Numbered from the stretch's first letter, positions 17,237 through 25,957 are shown. The stretch: 64,000 nt of DNA from Halorubrum rutilum (GCF_024494565.1 NZ_JANHDN010000003.1:248001-312000), one strand, 5' to 3'. The notes: generated from the letters alone by a model not told the origin. Made by a program: numbers and translations.

Positions 17237-19275
17237 AGGAACCACCCCCCGGAGACGCCGAGCACTAAGATTAGCGCGACCAGCCCCAGCGTGAGCAGCG
17301 CGGCGTACTGCGAGACGACGCCGTTCTGGATCTGCCGGACCCGGTCACCGCCGATGAGACTCACCGAGGAGACGCCGTTGACGACGCCGTCGATGATCCC
17401 TTGGTCGAAGGTGTCGGCGCCGCCGGCGACGTCCTCGGTGCGATACGCGAGCCATACCTGCAGTTCGTCGAGGTAGTAGTTGTTGTACAGCACGTCTTTG
17501 ATCCCGCCGAGCTTCGCCGTGTGCTCCGTCGGCGACGGAACGTTGTAGAGCCGCCACGCCACCAGCAGACCGGTCAGCGCGAGGCCGAGCGAGACCGCCG
17601 CGCCGGCGAGCACCGTCGCGACCTCGCCGCCGACGAGGTACTGGCTGCTGTACGGGCCGACGTCCGCGTAGTGGTGCGAGGAGAGCCCCTCGATCCCGCC
17701 CCACTCGTTGTCGAGCCAGCGGTGGAGCAGGTCGATCCCCTCCAGCCCGAGGACCTTCTGGACCGGCACCATGTTGATGAGACCGGTGACGACCGCGAGC
17801 GAGCCGAGGACCGTCAGCGGCCCCTTCACGTTCCAGCGCACGGGTTCGGGGTCGCGTGCGGTGTCGGTGCGCGGCTCGCCGTGGAACGTCAGGAACACCA
17901 TCCGGAAGGTGTAGAACGCCGTGACGGGGACCGCGAGCAGCCCCATCAGGTAGCCGCCGAACAGCAGCGGCTCGCCGGGCGCGTGAACGAGCGCCTCGTA
18001 GAGGATCTCGTCTTTCGACCAGAACCCGGCGAACGGGAAGATGCCCGCGAGCGCGAGCGAGCCGGCGAGGAACGTGTAGTAGGTGACTGGCAGCTTCGAC
18101 TTCAGCCCGCCCATGTCCCACATGTCCTCGTTGTGGTGCATCGCGATGATCACCGCGCCCGCGCCGAGGAACAGCAGCGCCTTGAAGAAGGCGTGCGTGG
18201 TCAGGTGGAACACGGCGGCCACGTAGCCGCCCGCGCCGAGCGCGAGCATCATGTAGCCGTACTGCGAGATGGTGGAGTACGCGAGCACCTGCTTCAGCTC
18301 GTCTTTCACGACGCCCATCGTCGCCGCGAACAGCGCCGTGAAGCCGCCGATGAAGGCGATCACCGCGAGCGTCGTCGGCGTCAGCGCGTAGAAGCCGTAC
18401 ATCCGCGCGACGAGGTAGACGCCGGCCGCGACCATCGTCGCGGCGTGGATCAGCGCGGAGACGGGCGTCGGGCCCTCCATCGCGTCGGGGAGCCACGTGT
18501 GCAGCGGGAACTGCGCCGACTTCCCGACCACGCCGCCCAGCACGAGCAGGCCGACGACGGTGAGCCACGTCTGCAGGTCGAGCCCGCCCGGCGTCCACGC
18601 GACCGACGCCTCGCCGGCGAGCGCCGCCTCGGCGAGCGCCGGGAACGACTCCGGCCCGGCGAACTGCGCCGTGCCGAACGTCCCGATGACGGCGACGACG
18701 CCGATCAGGAAGAAGTAGTCGCCGAACCGCGTGACGAGGAACGCCTTCTTCGCCGCCGACGGCGGCCCGGGCTCCCGGAAGTGGAAGCCGATGAGCAGGT
18801 ACGAGCAGAGCCCGACCAGCTCGAAGAACATGAACGCCATCAGCAGGTTGTCGGCGACGACGAAGCCGAGCATCGACGCCGTGAACAGGCCGAGGCCGGC
18901 GTAGTATCGCGGCAGCCCCGTCTCGCCCTCGTCGTTCATGTAGCCGAGCGAGAACACGTGCACGAGCAGCGCGACGAGCGTCACGATGACGAGCATAAGC
19001 GCCGACAGCGGGTCGACTAAGAGTCCGAAGGAGAGCTCGACGTCCGTCGGGCCGATCCCGCCGGCGCTCGCCCACGTGTAGATCGTGCGGTTCGCCGCCG
19101 CGCCGCCCGCGACCGTCGCGAGCACCCACAGCGAGAGCAGGAACGACCCCGCCGTCGCCGCGATGCCCCCGAAGGCGCCTCCCTTGGGGAGGTACTTGCC
19201 CGCGCCGAGCGCGATCAGGAACGAGAAGAACGGCAGGAGGACGATCGCCGGAACGTATGAGAACACGTCTATCAT
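17233..19275 (-). CDS. nuoL: NADH-quinone oxidoreductase subunit L
   Basis: Largest antiporter-like subunit of complex I (680 residues), with the characteristic SAQFPLHTWLPDAMEGPTPVSALIHAATMVAAGVYL helix pair (about residues 245-285) and YSTISQYGYMMLALG. The C-terminal region contains the amphipathic lateral helix and final TM helix (about 600-680) that clamp subunits M and N. Its stop overlaps the nuoM start and its ATG follows the nuoK stop by 1 base. Confidence 0.96.
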   Translation of the reverse strand: MIDVFSYVPAIVLLPFFSFLIALGAGKYLPKGGAFGGIAATAGSFLLSLWVLATVAGGAAANRTIYTWASAGGIGPTDVELSFGLLVDPLSALMLVIVTLVALLVHVFSLGYMNDEGETGLPRYYAGLGLFTASMLGFVVADNLLMAFMFFELVGLCSYLLIGFHFREPGPPSAAKKAFLVTRFGDYFFLIGVVAVIGTFGTAQFAGPESFPALAEAALAGEASVAWTPGGLDLQTWLTVVGLLVLGGVVGKSAQFPLHTWLPDAMEGPTPVSALIHAATMVAAGVYLVARMYGFYALTPTTLAVIAFIGGFTALFAATMGVVKDELKQVLAYSTISQYGYMMLALGAGGYVAAVFHLTTHAFFKALLFLGAGAVIIAMHHNEDMWDMGGLKSKLPVTYYTFLAGSLALAGIFPFAGFWSKDEILYEALVHAPGEPLLFGGYLMGLLAVPVTAFYTFRMVFLTFHGEPRTDTARDPEPVRWNVKGPLTVLGSLAVVTGLINMVPVQKVLGLEGIDLLHRWLDNEWGGIEGLSSHHYADVGPYSSQYLVGGEVATVLAGAAVSLGLALTGLLVAWRLYNVPSPTEHTAKLGGIKDVLYNNYYLDELQVWLAYRTEDVAGGADTFDQGIIDGVVNGVSSVSLIGGDRVRQIQNGVVSQYAALLTLGLVALILVLGVSGGWFL

Positions 19276-19276
19276 G

Positions 19277-19597
19277 TTACCACCTCATCTCCGTCGGAAC
19301 GGTCACGTCGGTGACGCCGAAGTTGCGGTACAACACGAGGATGATGCCGATCCCGATCGCGACCTCCGCGGCCGCGAGCGCGATGACGAACAGCGCGAAC
19401 ACCTGTCCCGTGAGGTCGCCGTAGTACAGCGCGAAGGCGACGAAGTTGATGTTCGCGGCGTTCATCATGAGCTCGACGCTCATCAGGAAATACAGCGCGT
19501 CGCGCCGCGTGAGCACGCCGAACAGCCCGATACAGAAGACGGCGGCCGCGAGCAGCAGGTACCACTCCGGCGGGATCGAGGAGGCGACGGCGGTCAC
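19277..19597 (-). CDS. nuoK: NADH-quinone oxidoreductase subunit K
   Basis: Three-helix membrane subunit (106 residues) with the conserved glutamates in FLMSVELMMNAANINFVAF and ALAAAEVAIGIGIILVLYRN, both part of the proton path in complex I. The GTG start overlaps the nuoJ2 stop as GTGA, indicating translational coupling. Confidence 0.95.
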   Translation of the reverse strand: MTAVASSIPPEWYLLLAAAVFCIGLFGVLTRRDALYFLMSVELMMNAANINFVAFALYYGDLTGQVFALFVIALAAAEVAIGIGIILVLYRNFGVTDVTVPTEMRW

Positions 19598-19953
19598 GGG
19601 CGGTCACCCCCGTCGCGGCCGCCGTCCGTGAACGCCTGCCCGACGGCGGCGATGATCGAGCCGCCCTCCTCGCGTTTCGCCAGGTACACCGCGCCGTCGA
19701 CGGCGACGTCGAGCGCGACGGCGGCGATCAGGAACGCGGCGAGGAACCCCTCGGAGGGGATCGTCGCGACGTCGTACTCGCCGAGGTTGAAGAGGGCGTA
19801 CCCGATGTTGTGGACGACCGACGCGTCGGCCGGGAAGCCGGCCGCTCCGCCGGTGAAGTCGGCCGAGAGCGCCGTCAGGGCCAAGGTGACGAAGAGGAGT
19901 CCGACGGCCGCGGCGGGGACGAGGCGTCCCCCGGGGCCCGAGTCGTCGCTCAT
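19594..19953 (-). CDS. nuoJ2: NADH-quinone oxidoreductase subunit J, C-terminal half (nuoJ2)
   Basis: In haloarchaea the NuoJ subunit is commonly split over two small genes; this one (119 residues) is the downstream part with two to three hydrophobic helices (residues 12-30, 60-95) and a short charged C-terminus. The nuoJ1 stop overlaps its start. Sequence similarity to bacterial NuoJ is weak by eye, so identification leans on operon position. Confidence 0.82.
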   Translation of the reverse strand: MSDDSGPGGRLVPAAAVGLLFVTLALTALSADFTGGAAGFPADASVVHNIGYALFNLGEYDVATIPSEGFLAAFLIAAVALDVAVDGAVYLAKREEGGSIIAAVGQAFTDGGRDGGDRP

Positions 19954-20216
19954 GCGCTGTTCACCTCCGTTTCCGTCTCCGATCGCGTGAGCATCACGCC
20001 GAACGTGACGAGTATCAGGACCCCGCCCACGTAGACGAGGATCTGCATGGCGGCGATGAACTCCGCCTGTAACATCACGTAGTGCACCGCGACGCTCGTC
20101 AGGGCTCCGCCCAGAAGCAGCGCGGCGTGGAACACGTCGCGCGCTAAGACGACCCCGAGGCCGAACGCCAGCGTGACCGCGGCGAACAGCCCGAACGCGA
20201 TGGTAGCATAAACCAT
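19950..20216 (-). CDS. nuoJ1: NADH-quinone oxidoreductase subunit J, N-terminal half (nuoJ1)
   Basis: Small membrane protein (88 residues) with three hydrophobic helices. FHAALLLGGALTSVAVHYVMLQAEFIAAMQILVYVGGVLILVTFGVML contains the NuoJ signature: the A-E-F-I-A-A-M-Q-I-L-V-Y-V-G-G helix that in complex I forms the pi-bulge helix near the quinone site. It overlaps nuoJ2 by 4 bases. About 49 bases separate it from nuoI, the largest gap in the operon. Confidence 0.93.
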   Translation of the reverse strand: MVYATIAFGLFAAVTLAFGLGVVLARDVFHAALLLGGALTSVAVHYVMLQAEFIAAMQILVYVGGVLILVTFGVMLTRSETETEVNSA

Positions 20217-20265
20217 TGTGTTTGTCTCCTATGAGAACCCCTTTGAAGATTTCGAGACGCGCCCG

Positions 20266-20727
20266 CTACTGGTAGTCGACCTCACCGTCGCCCTCCCCGA
20301 TCCACGCGCCGCGATCGGGGTTCCGGGACTCCAGCGGGTCGATTCCCTTGTACCACGGGACGTTCTTGAGCTGTTCTTTGTTGAACACGAAGTCGTCCTT
20401 CGTGTCCGCGGTGAACTCGAAGTTCTGCGTCAGCAGGATGGCGTCGACGGGACAGACCTCCTCGCAGAGCCGGCAGTAGATGCACTGCCCGATGTGGAGG
20501 TTGTACTGCTCCCCGTTGCGCTGGTCGTCCTGCACGATCTGGATCGTGTCGTTCGGGCAGACGTTCTCGCACTGCCGACACCAGATACACCGCTCTTGGC
20601 TGAACTTGTGGACCCCGCGGAACCGGGGGCTCACCTCGGGCGCGTCCTCCGGGTATTCCACCGTGAACGTCGACCCGTCCAGCGCGTGTTTCATCGTCGT
20701 CGCCATGGATTTCATGAGTCCGATCAT
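20266..20727 (-). CDS. nuoI: NADH-quinone oxidoreductase subunit I (2x 4Fe-4S)
   Basis: Peripheral ferredoxin-like subunit (153 residues) with two complete cluster motifs, C-I-W-C-R-Q-C-E-N-V-C-P and C-I-Y-C-R-L-C-E-E-V-C-P, holding clusters N6a and N6b that carry electrons to N2. As nuoEFG are absent, this subunit is the likely docking point for a soluble donor such as ferredoxin. The start is 1 base before the nuoH stop region. Confidence 0.96.
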   Translation of the reverse strand: MIGLMKSMATTMKHALDGSTFTVEYPEDAPEVSPRFRGVHKFSQERCIWCRQCENVCPNDTIQIVQDDQRNGEQYNLHIGQCIYCRLCEEVCPVDAILLTQNFEFTADTKDDFVFNKEQLKNVPWYKGIDPLESRNPDRGAWIGEGDGEVDYQ

Positions 20728-20728
20728 G

Positions 20729-21802
20729 TTACGCGATCACCCCCACGATTACGGCCGTGAGCACCAGGTTCGCGAACGACAGCACGAGCATTCCCTTCCA
20801 GCCGATCTCGATCAGCTGGTCGATGCGGACGCGCGGCAGCGCGGAGCGGGCCCACTGCGTGAACAGGAAGAAGCCCCAGATCTTCACCACGAACCAGATG
20901 AAGCCGATGCTCTCCGGGCCCGGCCCGGAGGCGCCGCCGAGGAACGTCACGGCGAGGATGGCGCCCCCGAGGAAGATGTGGACGAACTCGCCGAGGTAGA
21001 AGAGGACGAAGTACGCCGAGGAGTACTCCGTCTGGTAGCCGGCGACGATCTCCGTCGGCGCCTCCGGGATGTCGAACGGGTTCCGGCCGATCTCCGCCAT
21101 GTTCGCCGTGAGGAACAGGACGAACGCGAACGGGTTCACGAAGGCGTACCACGCCGGGATGTCGATCCCGGCGACCGTCACCAGCGTCGTCGTCTGCGCG
21201 CCGACGATGCCGCTCATCTGGAGCGTGCCCGCGAAGATCACGACGGACATCGCCGTGACGATGAGCGGGATCTCGTACGCGAGGTTCTGCGCGACCGCGC
21301 GGAGCCCGCCGAGCAGCGAGTACTTGTTGTTCGACGCGTAGCCGGCCATCACCAGCGAGACGGAGGCGATGGAGGCGAACGCGAACACCAGCGCGAATCC
21401 GACCTCCGGGTCGGCGAGCTGGAAGTTGATCGGCCCGAGCCGCCCCATCGGGATCACCGAGAAGCCGAGCAGCGCCGACGCCGGCAGGATGACCGGCGCG
21501 ATGTCCCAGGTGGGCCGGTCGACGCCCTCGGGGACGATGAGCTCCTTCGCGAGCAGCTGAACGGCGGACGCCGGGATGATCAGGAGCCCGAACGGGCCGA
21601 CCCGGTTGACCGCGATCCGGTCGGTGAACGCCGCCGTGATCTTCCGTTTCGCCCACGGGCCGGCGACGCCGGTGAACGCGAGGACGATGTTCCCGACGAC
21701 GGCGGCCGCGATCAGCGCCGCGACGACCTCGCCGAGCACGCCCGGCAGCCCGAACGTGTCGACGAGGAACTCCGGGAACAGCTGTGCGGGTGCCGTCCCC
21801 AT
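20729..21802 (-). CDS. nuoH: NADH-quinone oxidoreductase subunit H
   Basis: Membrane subunit lining the quinone chamber (357 residues, eight or so helices). Conserved loops include GPFGLL near residue 65, the cytoplasmic NPFDIPEAPTEIVAGYQTEYSSAYF near 225, and the C-terminal RSALPRVRIDQLIEIGWK. The ATG at 21802 overlaps the nuoCD stop (ATGA). Longer upstream frames read through nuoCD and are not real. Confidence 0.95.
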   Translation of the reverse strand: MGTAPAQLFPEFLVDTFGLPGVLGEVVAALIAAAVVGNIVLAFTGVAGPWAKRKITAAFTDRIAVNRVGPFGLLIIPASAVQLLAKELIVPEGVDRPTWDIAPVILPASALLGFSVIPMGRLGPINFQLADPEVGFALVFAFASIASVSLVMAGYASNNKYSLLGGLRAVAQNLAYEIPLIVTAMSVVIFAGTLQMSGIVGAQTTTLVTVAGIDIPAWYAFVNPFAFVLFLTANMAEIGRNPFDIPEAPTEIVAGYQTEYSSAYFVLFYLGEFVHIFLGGAILAVTFLGGASGPGPESIGFIWFVVKIWGFFLFTQWARSALPRVRIDQLIEIGWKGMLVLSFANLVLTAVIVGVIA

Positions 21803-23466
21803 CAGCGGTCCACCTCCCCGAGCACGATGTCGAGGCTCCCGAGCGCCGCGATGACGTCGGGGATGTACTCGCCGTTCGCCATCTCCGGCAGCGTCTGGAG
21901 GTTCGAGAAGCACGGCGACCGGATCTTGAACCGGGCCGGCTTGTCGGTGCCGTCGGAGCGGATGTAGATGCCGAGCTCGCCCTTCGCGGCCTCGACGGCC
22001 CGGTAGATCTCGGCGTCGTCGTCCGGGCGGAGCGTGCGCGGCACGTTCGCCTGGATGTTGCGCTCGTCCTCGGGCCAGTCCTCGAGCAGGTCGACGCACT
22101 GCTCGATGATCTTCGCGGACTCCTCGACCTCGCGCATCCGGACGAGCAGGCGGCTGAAGTTGTCGCAGCCGTCCTCCGTGACGACGTCCCAGTCGAGCTC
22201 GTCGTAGTAGCCGTACGGGTCGTCGCGGCGCAGGTCGTAGTCGACCCCCGAGCCGCGGGCGACGGGACCGGTCGCGCCGTAGTCCTTGGCGACGTCCGGC
22301 GGGAGGATGCCGGTGTCGATCGTCCGCATCTGGAAGATCTCGTTGGAGGTGACGAGGTTGTGGTACTCCTCGACGGACTCCGGCAGCTGGTCGAGGAAGT
22401 CGCGGGTCTTCGAGAAGAACTCCTCGCGGGGCTCGGGGAGGTCCCAGACGACGCCGCCGAGCCGGAAGTAGTTGAACATCAGCCGCTGGCCCGTCAGATC
22501 CTCCAGTAGGTCCTGGACGCGCTCGCGGTCGTTGATGGCGTACATGAACGTCGCCGTGAAGTCGCCGTTCACGTCGAGCGCGAACGTCGCGAGCGCGAGC
22601 ATGTGCGCGGCGATCCGGCACATCTCGGCGCCCATCGTCCGGATGACCTGCGCGTACTCCGGGACCTCGATGTCGGCGAGGTCCTCGGCCGCGCGGGCGT
22701 ACGCCCACTCGTTGAGCAGGCCCGCCGAGATGTAGTCCCAGCGGTCCGGGTACGGCATGATCTGGTGGCGGTACGTCCCGGACTGAGCCATCTGCTCCTC
22801 GCTGCGGTGGAGGTAGCCGATGTCGGGCTCGACGTCGACGACCTGCTCGCCGTCGAGCGTCGTCTTCAGGTGGAGGACGCCGTGCGTCGCCGGGTGGTGC
22901 GGCCCGATGTTGAGGAACATCGTGTCGGACTCGCTGTCCTTGTGGTGCTCCTGCAGCGGGTTCGCGTGCTCCGGCAGCGTGGCGATCTGCGGCCGGTCCC
23001 TGTCGTAGTCCATCGACAGGGGGTGACCCTGCCACGTCTCCGGCAGGAGGATCCGGCGCAGGTCGGGGTGGTCGTCGTAGTCGATGCCGATCAGGTCGTA
23101 CGCCTCGCGCTCGTGCCAGTCGGCGGTGCGGAAGACGGGCTCGGCCGACTCGGAGACGGGGTCGTCCTTGTCGGCGGGGACGACGACGCTGACCTCCTGC
23201 GTCGGGTCGTCGAACTTCTTCAGGTGGTAGACCGACTCGTAGCGGTTCTCGTACTCCTGCGCGGTGACCACCGAGAGGTGGTCGTATCCGGCCTGCCGTT
23301 TCAGGATCGAGAGCGTCTCCTGGACGGTGTCCGGGCGAATGACGAAGCCGGGGGCGTTCAGGTGGTCGTCGCGCTCGACGACGAGGTCGCCGAGGAGCGC
23401 CTCCAGCTCGTCGGGCGTGCGCTCGATCGCCGCGTCGTCGGGGGCGTCCGGTCGTTCGAGGCTCAT
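21802..23466 (-). CDS. nuoCD: NADH-quinone oxidoreductase fused subunits C and D
   Basis: Single protein of 554 residues in which the 30-kDa NuoC domain (1-170, with DWHEREAYDLIGIDYDDHPDLRRILLPE) is followed without a break by the 49-kDa NuoD domain (180-554, starting MFLNIGPHHPATHG). NuoD contains the quinone-site region and the conserved C-terminal ALGSLDIVLGEVDR. The C-D fusion is also known in enterobacteria. Its start is 4 bases into the end of nuoB. Confidence 0.96.
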   Translation of the reverse strand: MSLERPDAPDDAAIERTPDELEALLGDLVVERDDHLNAPGFVIRPDTVQETLSILKRQAGYDHLSVVTAQEYENRYESVYHLKKFDDPTQEVSVVVPADKDDPVSESAEPVFRTADWHEREAYDLIGIDYDDHPDLRRILLPETWQGHPLSMDYDRDRPQIATLPEHANPLQEHHKDSESDTMFLNIGPHHPATHGVLHLKTTLDGEQVVDVEPDIGYLHRSEEQMAQSGTYRHQIMPYPDRWDYISAGLLNEWAYARAAEDLADIEVPEYAQVIRTMGAEMCRIAAHMLALATFALDVNGDFTATFMYAINDRERVQDLLEDLTGQRLMFNYFRLGGVVWDLPEPREEFFSKTRDFLDQLPESVEEYHNLVTSNEIFQMRTIDTGILPPDVAKDYGATGPVARGSGVDYDLRRDDPYGYYDELDWDVVTEDGCDNFSRLLVRMREVEESAKIIEQCVDLLEDWPEDERNIQANVPRTLRPDDDAEIYRAVEAAKGELGIYIRSDGTDKPARFKIRSPCFSNLQTLPEMANGEYIPDVIAALGSLDIVLGEVDR

Positions 23467-24161
23467 GGTGAATCAGCGAAGTTGTACCGCATGACGAGTT
23501 CGTCGTCGTCGATCTGGTCGGCGAGCTTGTCGACGAGCTCGTCGCGTTCGAGGTCGGAGAACTCCTCCAGCTCGTACGGCTTGACCGTCACGGGCGAGGC
23601 CTCGCCGTTGGCGACGCGCTCCTGCAGCTTCACGACGCCGTAGACGAGCGCCTCGGGACGGGGCGGACAGCCGGGGACGTGGATGTCGATCGGGATGACC
23701 TCCTCGGCGCCCTTGATCACGTTGTACCCCTCCTGGAACGGGCCGCCGGAGATGGTACACGAGCCCATGCCGACGACGAACTTCGGCTCGGGCATCTGGT
23801 CGTAGACGCGCTTCATCCGCGGCGCGAACTTCGAGACGATCGTCCCGGGGACGATCATCACGTCGGCCTGTCGGGGCGAGGCGCGGGGGACGCCCGACCC
23901 GAAGCGGTCGAGGTCGTGTTTCACCGCGTAGGTGTGCATCATCTCGATGCTGCAGCAGGCGATGCCGAACTGCAGCATGAACATCGAGGAGCCGCGACAC
24001 CAGTTCAGGAACTTGTCGAACTTGGTGAGGATGAACGGCGAGGAGCCGAACGCCTCGCGGAGCCGGGAGTTAAACCGGTCTCCCTGCCCGGTCATCCGGG
24101 CGTCCCGCGTCTCGGTCACGACTTGCGATTCGTCGGTGATGAATGGTTGGTCGCTGCTCAT
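23463..24161 (-). CDS. nuoB: NADH-quinone oxidoreductase subunit B
   Basis: Carries the terminal 4Fe-4S cluster N2 next to the quinone site (232 residues). Ligands are the adjacent cysteines of [13 protein letters not shown], the cysteine of MGSCTISGG and that of [11 protein letters not shown]. It has an N-terminal extension of about 45 residues and an acidic C-terminal tail compared with bacterial NuoB. The ATG overlaps the nuoA stop by 1 base (TAATG). Confidence 0.96.
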   Translation of the reverse strand: MSSDQPFITDESQVVTETRDARMTGQGDRFNSRLREAFGSSPFILTKFDKFLNWCRGSSMFMLQFGIACCSIEMMHTYAVKHDLDRFGSGVPRASPRQADVMIVPGTIVSKFAPRMKRVYDQMPEPKFVVGMGSCTISGGPFQEGYNVIKGAEEVIPIDIHVPGCPPRPEALVYGVVKLQERVANGEASPVTVKPYELEEFSDLERDELVDKLADQIDDDELVMRYNFADSP

Positions 24162-24577
24162 TAGTTGAGGTCACGCTCCGTTTTTCTGCTGGTCGCGCGG
24201 GGGCTGCGGGCCCAGCTGATCGCCCCCGACCGCCACGCCCAGACGAGCCCGATCGCGAGGATCCCGACGAAGGCCAACATCGGCCACAGCAGGGCGGTCA
24301 TCGGCACGCCGGCCTGGATCGCCGGGCGGTAGATGACGGCCCACGGGAACAGCAACACGGTCTCGATGTCGAACACGACGAACAACAGCGCGACCATGTA
24401 GTACTGGATGTTGAACCGGATCTTCGTCCCGCCAGTCGGGGTCTCGCCGGACTCGTAGGTGGTGCTTTTACCGGTCTCAGGCACGCTCGGACGGAGCAAC
24501 GCCGACACGGTCATCATCCCGATCGGGATGAGCAGGCCGACGGCCGCCAAGGCGCCGATCGCTATCCAATCGCTCAT
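24161..24577 (-). CDS. nuoA: NADH-quinone oxidoreductase subunit A
   Basis: Three-helix membrane subunit (138 residues), first gene of the nuo operon. The Q-Y-Y-M-V-A-L-L-F-V-V-F-D-I-E-T-V-L-L-F-P-W segment is diagnostic for NuoA. ATG at 24577 (MSDWIAIG) is chosen: it lies 40 bases after a TATA-like element, while upstream in-frame sequence is arginine-rich and crosses the promoter. Confidence 0.95.
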   Translation of the reverse strand: MSDWIAIGALAAVGLLIPIGMMTVSALLRPSVPETGKSTTYESGETPTGGTKIRFNIQYYMVALLFVVFDIETVLLFPWAVIYRPAIQAGVPMTALLWPMLAFVGILAIGLVWAWRSGAISWARSPRATSRKTERDLN

Positions 24578-24611
24578 ATAGGTCTCCGTAACGTGCTGGC
24601 GTTTGGACCGC

Positions 24612-24666
24612 CCCCTCATAAGCGTTGAGTCTTGTGCGTCCGCGGGCGTGCGGGCCGATATCGGCC
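24612..24666 (-). promoter_or_regulatory. nuo operon promoter and upstream palindrome
   Basis: A TATA-like CTTATGAG (complement of about 24615-24622) lies about 40 bases before the nuoA ATG. About 30 bases further upstream is a perfect 14-bp palindrome, GGCCGATATCGGCC at 24653-24666, a candidate activator or repressor site for the whole operon. Confidence 0.45.
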
Positions 24667-24775
24667 GTTCGCGGTCGAAGCGGCGGCGAACCCTCGAAGA
24701 GCGGTCAATCCGGTGATCGACCGTAGCGAGGAGTGGCCGTCGCCGGCGCCGAGGGCGAGTGGAGCAATATCGGAA
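24667..24775. other. Intergenic stretch with no recognised feature
   Basis: Between the palindrome upstream of nuoA and repeat copy A, GC-rich sequence with no credible gene. Small frames here are arginine- and serine-rich and differ in kind from the neighbouring proteins. Confidence 0.5.
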
Positions 24776-25190
24776 CACGCGGTGCGGTCGGCGCGTGCCC
24801 GTGAGCGGCCGAAGGTCGCGAGCGGCACGCGCGAGGGACGCGGTGAGCGACGGGGCGACGCAGGGAGCCCCGAGCGAGCCGCGAGGCTGGGGAGGCGTGA
24901 GGTGCCGTGCGGGGCGGTGCGGGGTGGGACTCGAAGGGGCAGCCGCGAGGCCGCCGTAGGCGACGCGAGCAGGGTGGCGCTACGCGCCACGGGCAGCCGG
25001 CGGCGAAGCCGCCGGCGACACCGCAGCGAAGGAGCGAAGCGACTGAGCGAGGAGCACAGCGAGCGTACGGCGGCCTCGCGGCTGGAGCTGTGGCGGTGTT
25101 CGCCGGCAATCCGGTGGCAACCGCGTGGAGCCGAGCGGCTGGGGCTGTGGCGGTGTTCGCCGGCAATCCGGTACCAGCCACGTATCGCTG
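24776..25190 (+). repeat. Dispersed structured intergenic repeat, copy A
   Basis: Longest of four copies of one repeat. In order on the plus strand: a hairpin with a 9-bp outer stem (24791-24799 with 24824-24832) and inner GCGGCC/GGTCGC arms (24805-24819); GGGGC/GCCCC arms; a GCGA tetraloop closed by AGCC/GGCT (24877-24888); a conserved box GGGGTGGGACTCGAAGGGGC; an 18-bp perfect stem (24941-24958 with 25066-25083) whose loop holds two more perfect hairpins and the conserved core GAGCGAGGAGCACAGCGAGCG; then a tail GGGGCTGTGGCGGTGTTC present twice, 57 bases apart (from 25081 and 25138). No convincing coding frame. Its tail points toward purE. Confidence 0.85.
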
Positions 25191-25280
25191 AGCAGCCGTG
25201 GCTTCGGAAGCGGTCGCAATGACCTCTAATCAGACGTAAACGGTCGGGGCTCTACGGCGGGCCACCGCGCCGGCAACCGC
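25191..25280. other. Spacer between repeat copy A and purE
   Basis: Short region following the repeat tail; holds a degenerate third tail-like stretch (GAGCAGCCGTGGCTTCGG, about 25190-25207) and the end of the purE transcription unit. No gene is seen. Confidence 0.4.
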
Positions 25281-25889
25281 TTACCGATCCCGGAACCCGT
25301 CGATACCGAGGTCGTGGAGGTCCGCGGAGACGTCGGCGACGCCGCCCTTGAGGTCCTCGTGGTACTCGATCAACCGCTCCTCGACCTCGTCGTGCTCGCG
25401 CGCGAGCACCTGCGCGGCCGAGAGGGCGGCGTTGAACGACTTCCCCGCGTCGACCGCGACGATCGGCGCGCCGGTCGGCATCCCGATGACGGAGTCGACC
25501 GACTTCTCCTGGACCGGGACGCCGATGACGGGCACCGGGTACGCGATCGAGGCGGTCATGTTCGGGAGGTCGGCAGACTTTCCGCCCGCGCCGGCGATTA
25601 TCACGTCCAGCCCGCGCGCCGTCGCCGTCTCCCCGTACGCGTACATCAGCTCGGGGGTGCGGTGCGCGGAGACGACGTAACTCTCGTAGGTGAACCGGGC
25701 GTCGGGGGCCGCGTGGAAGTCGGTCTGCTCCGCGAAGCCGAGCTCGTCGAGCGCCTCGTACGTGCCCTCCATCGTCGGGAGGTCCGAGTCCGAGCCCATG
25801 ACGATCCCCACGTCCGGGGTGGTGTCCGGGTCGGCGTCGGCCGCCGCCTCCGCTTCGAGCCGCTCGATCAGGTCGTCCACCGTGGTCAT
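25281..25889 (-). CDS. purE: 5-(carboxyamino)imidazole ribonucleotide mutase
   Basis: Converts N5-CAIR to CAIR in purine synthesis, working after PurK (202 residues; about 35 longer than bacterial PurE at both ends, usual for haloarchaea). The substrate site GIVMGSDSDLPTM is at residues 28-40, VSAHRTPELMY at about 73-83, and AGAGGKSADLPNM at about 97-110. A TATA-like CTTGTAACC (complement of about 25911-25919) is 26 bases upstream. Although purE and purK are normally adjacent, here a copy of the dispersed repeat sits between them and another copy lies on the other side. Confidence 0.96.
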   Translation of the reverse strand: MTTVDDLIERLEAEAAADADPDTTPDVGIVMGSDSDLPTMEGTYEALDELGFAEQTDFHAAPDARFTYESYVVSAHRTPELMYAYGETATARGLDVIIAGAGGKSADLPNMTASIAYPVPVIGVPVQEKSVDSVIGMPTGAPIVAVDAGKSFNAALSAAQVLAREHDEVEERLIEYHEDLKGGVADVSADLHDLGIDGFRDR

Positions 25890-25957
25890 ACGCGTGGGTT
25901 CGGCGGAGGGTTACAAGGAACTCCCGGATGCGGCGACTACGCGGATCAGTGGGTAGC

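Noticed and set aside
24776..25190. Copy A considered as RNase P RNA or 7S RNA
   Set aside because: Four copies exist, and the hallmark conserved regions of those single-copy RNAs are not seen.
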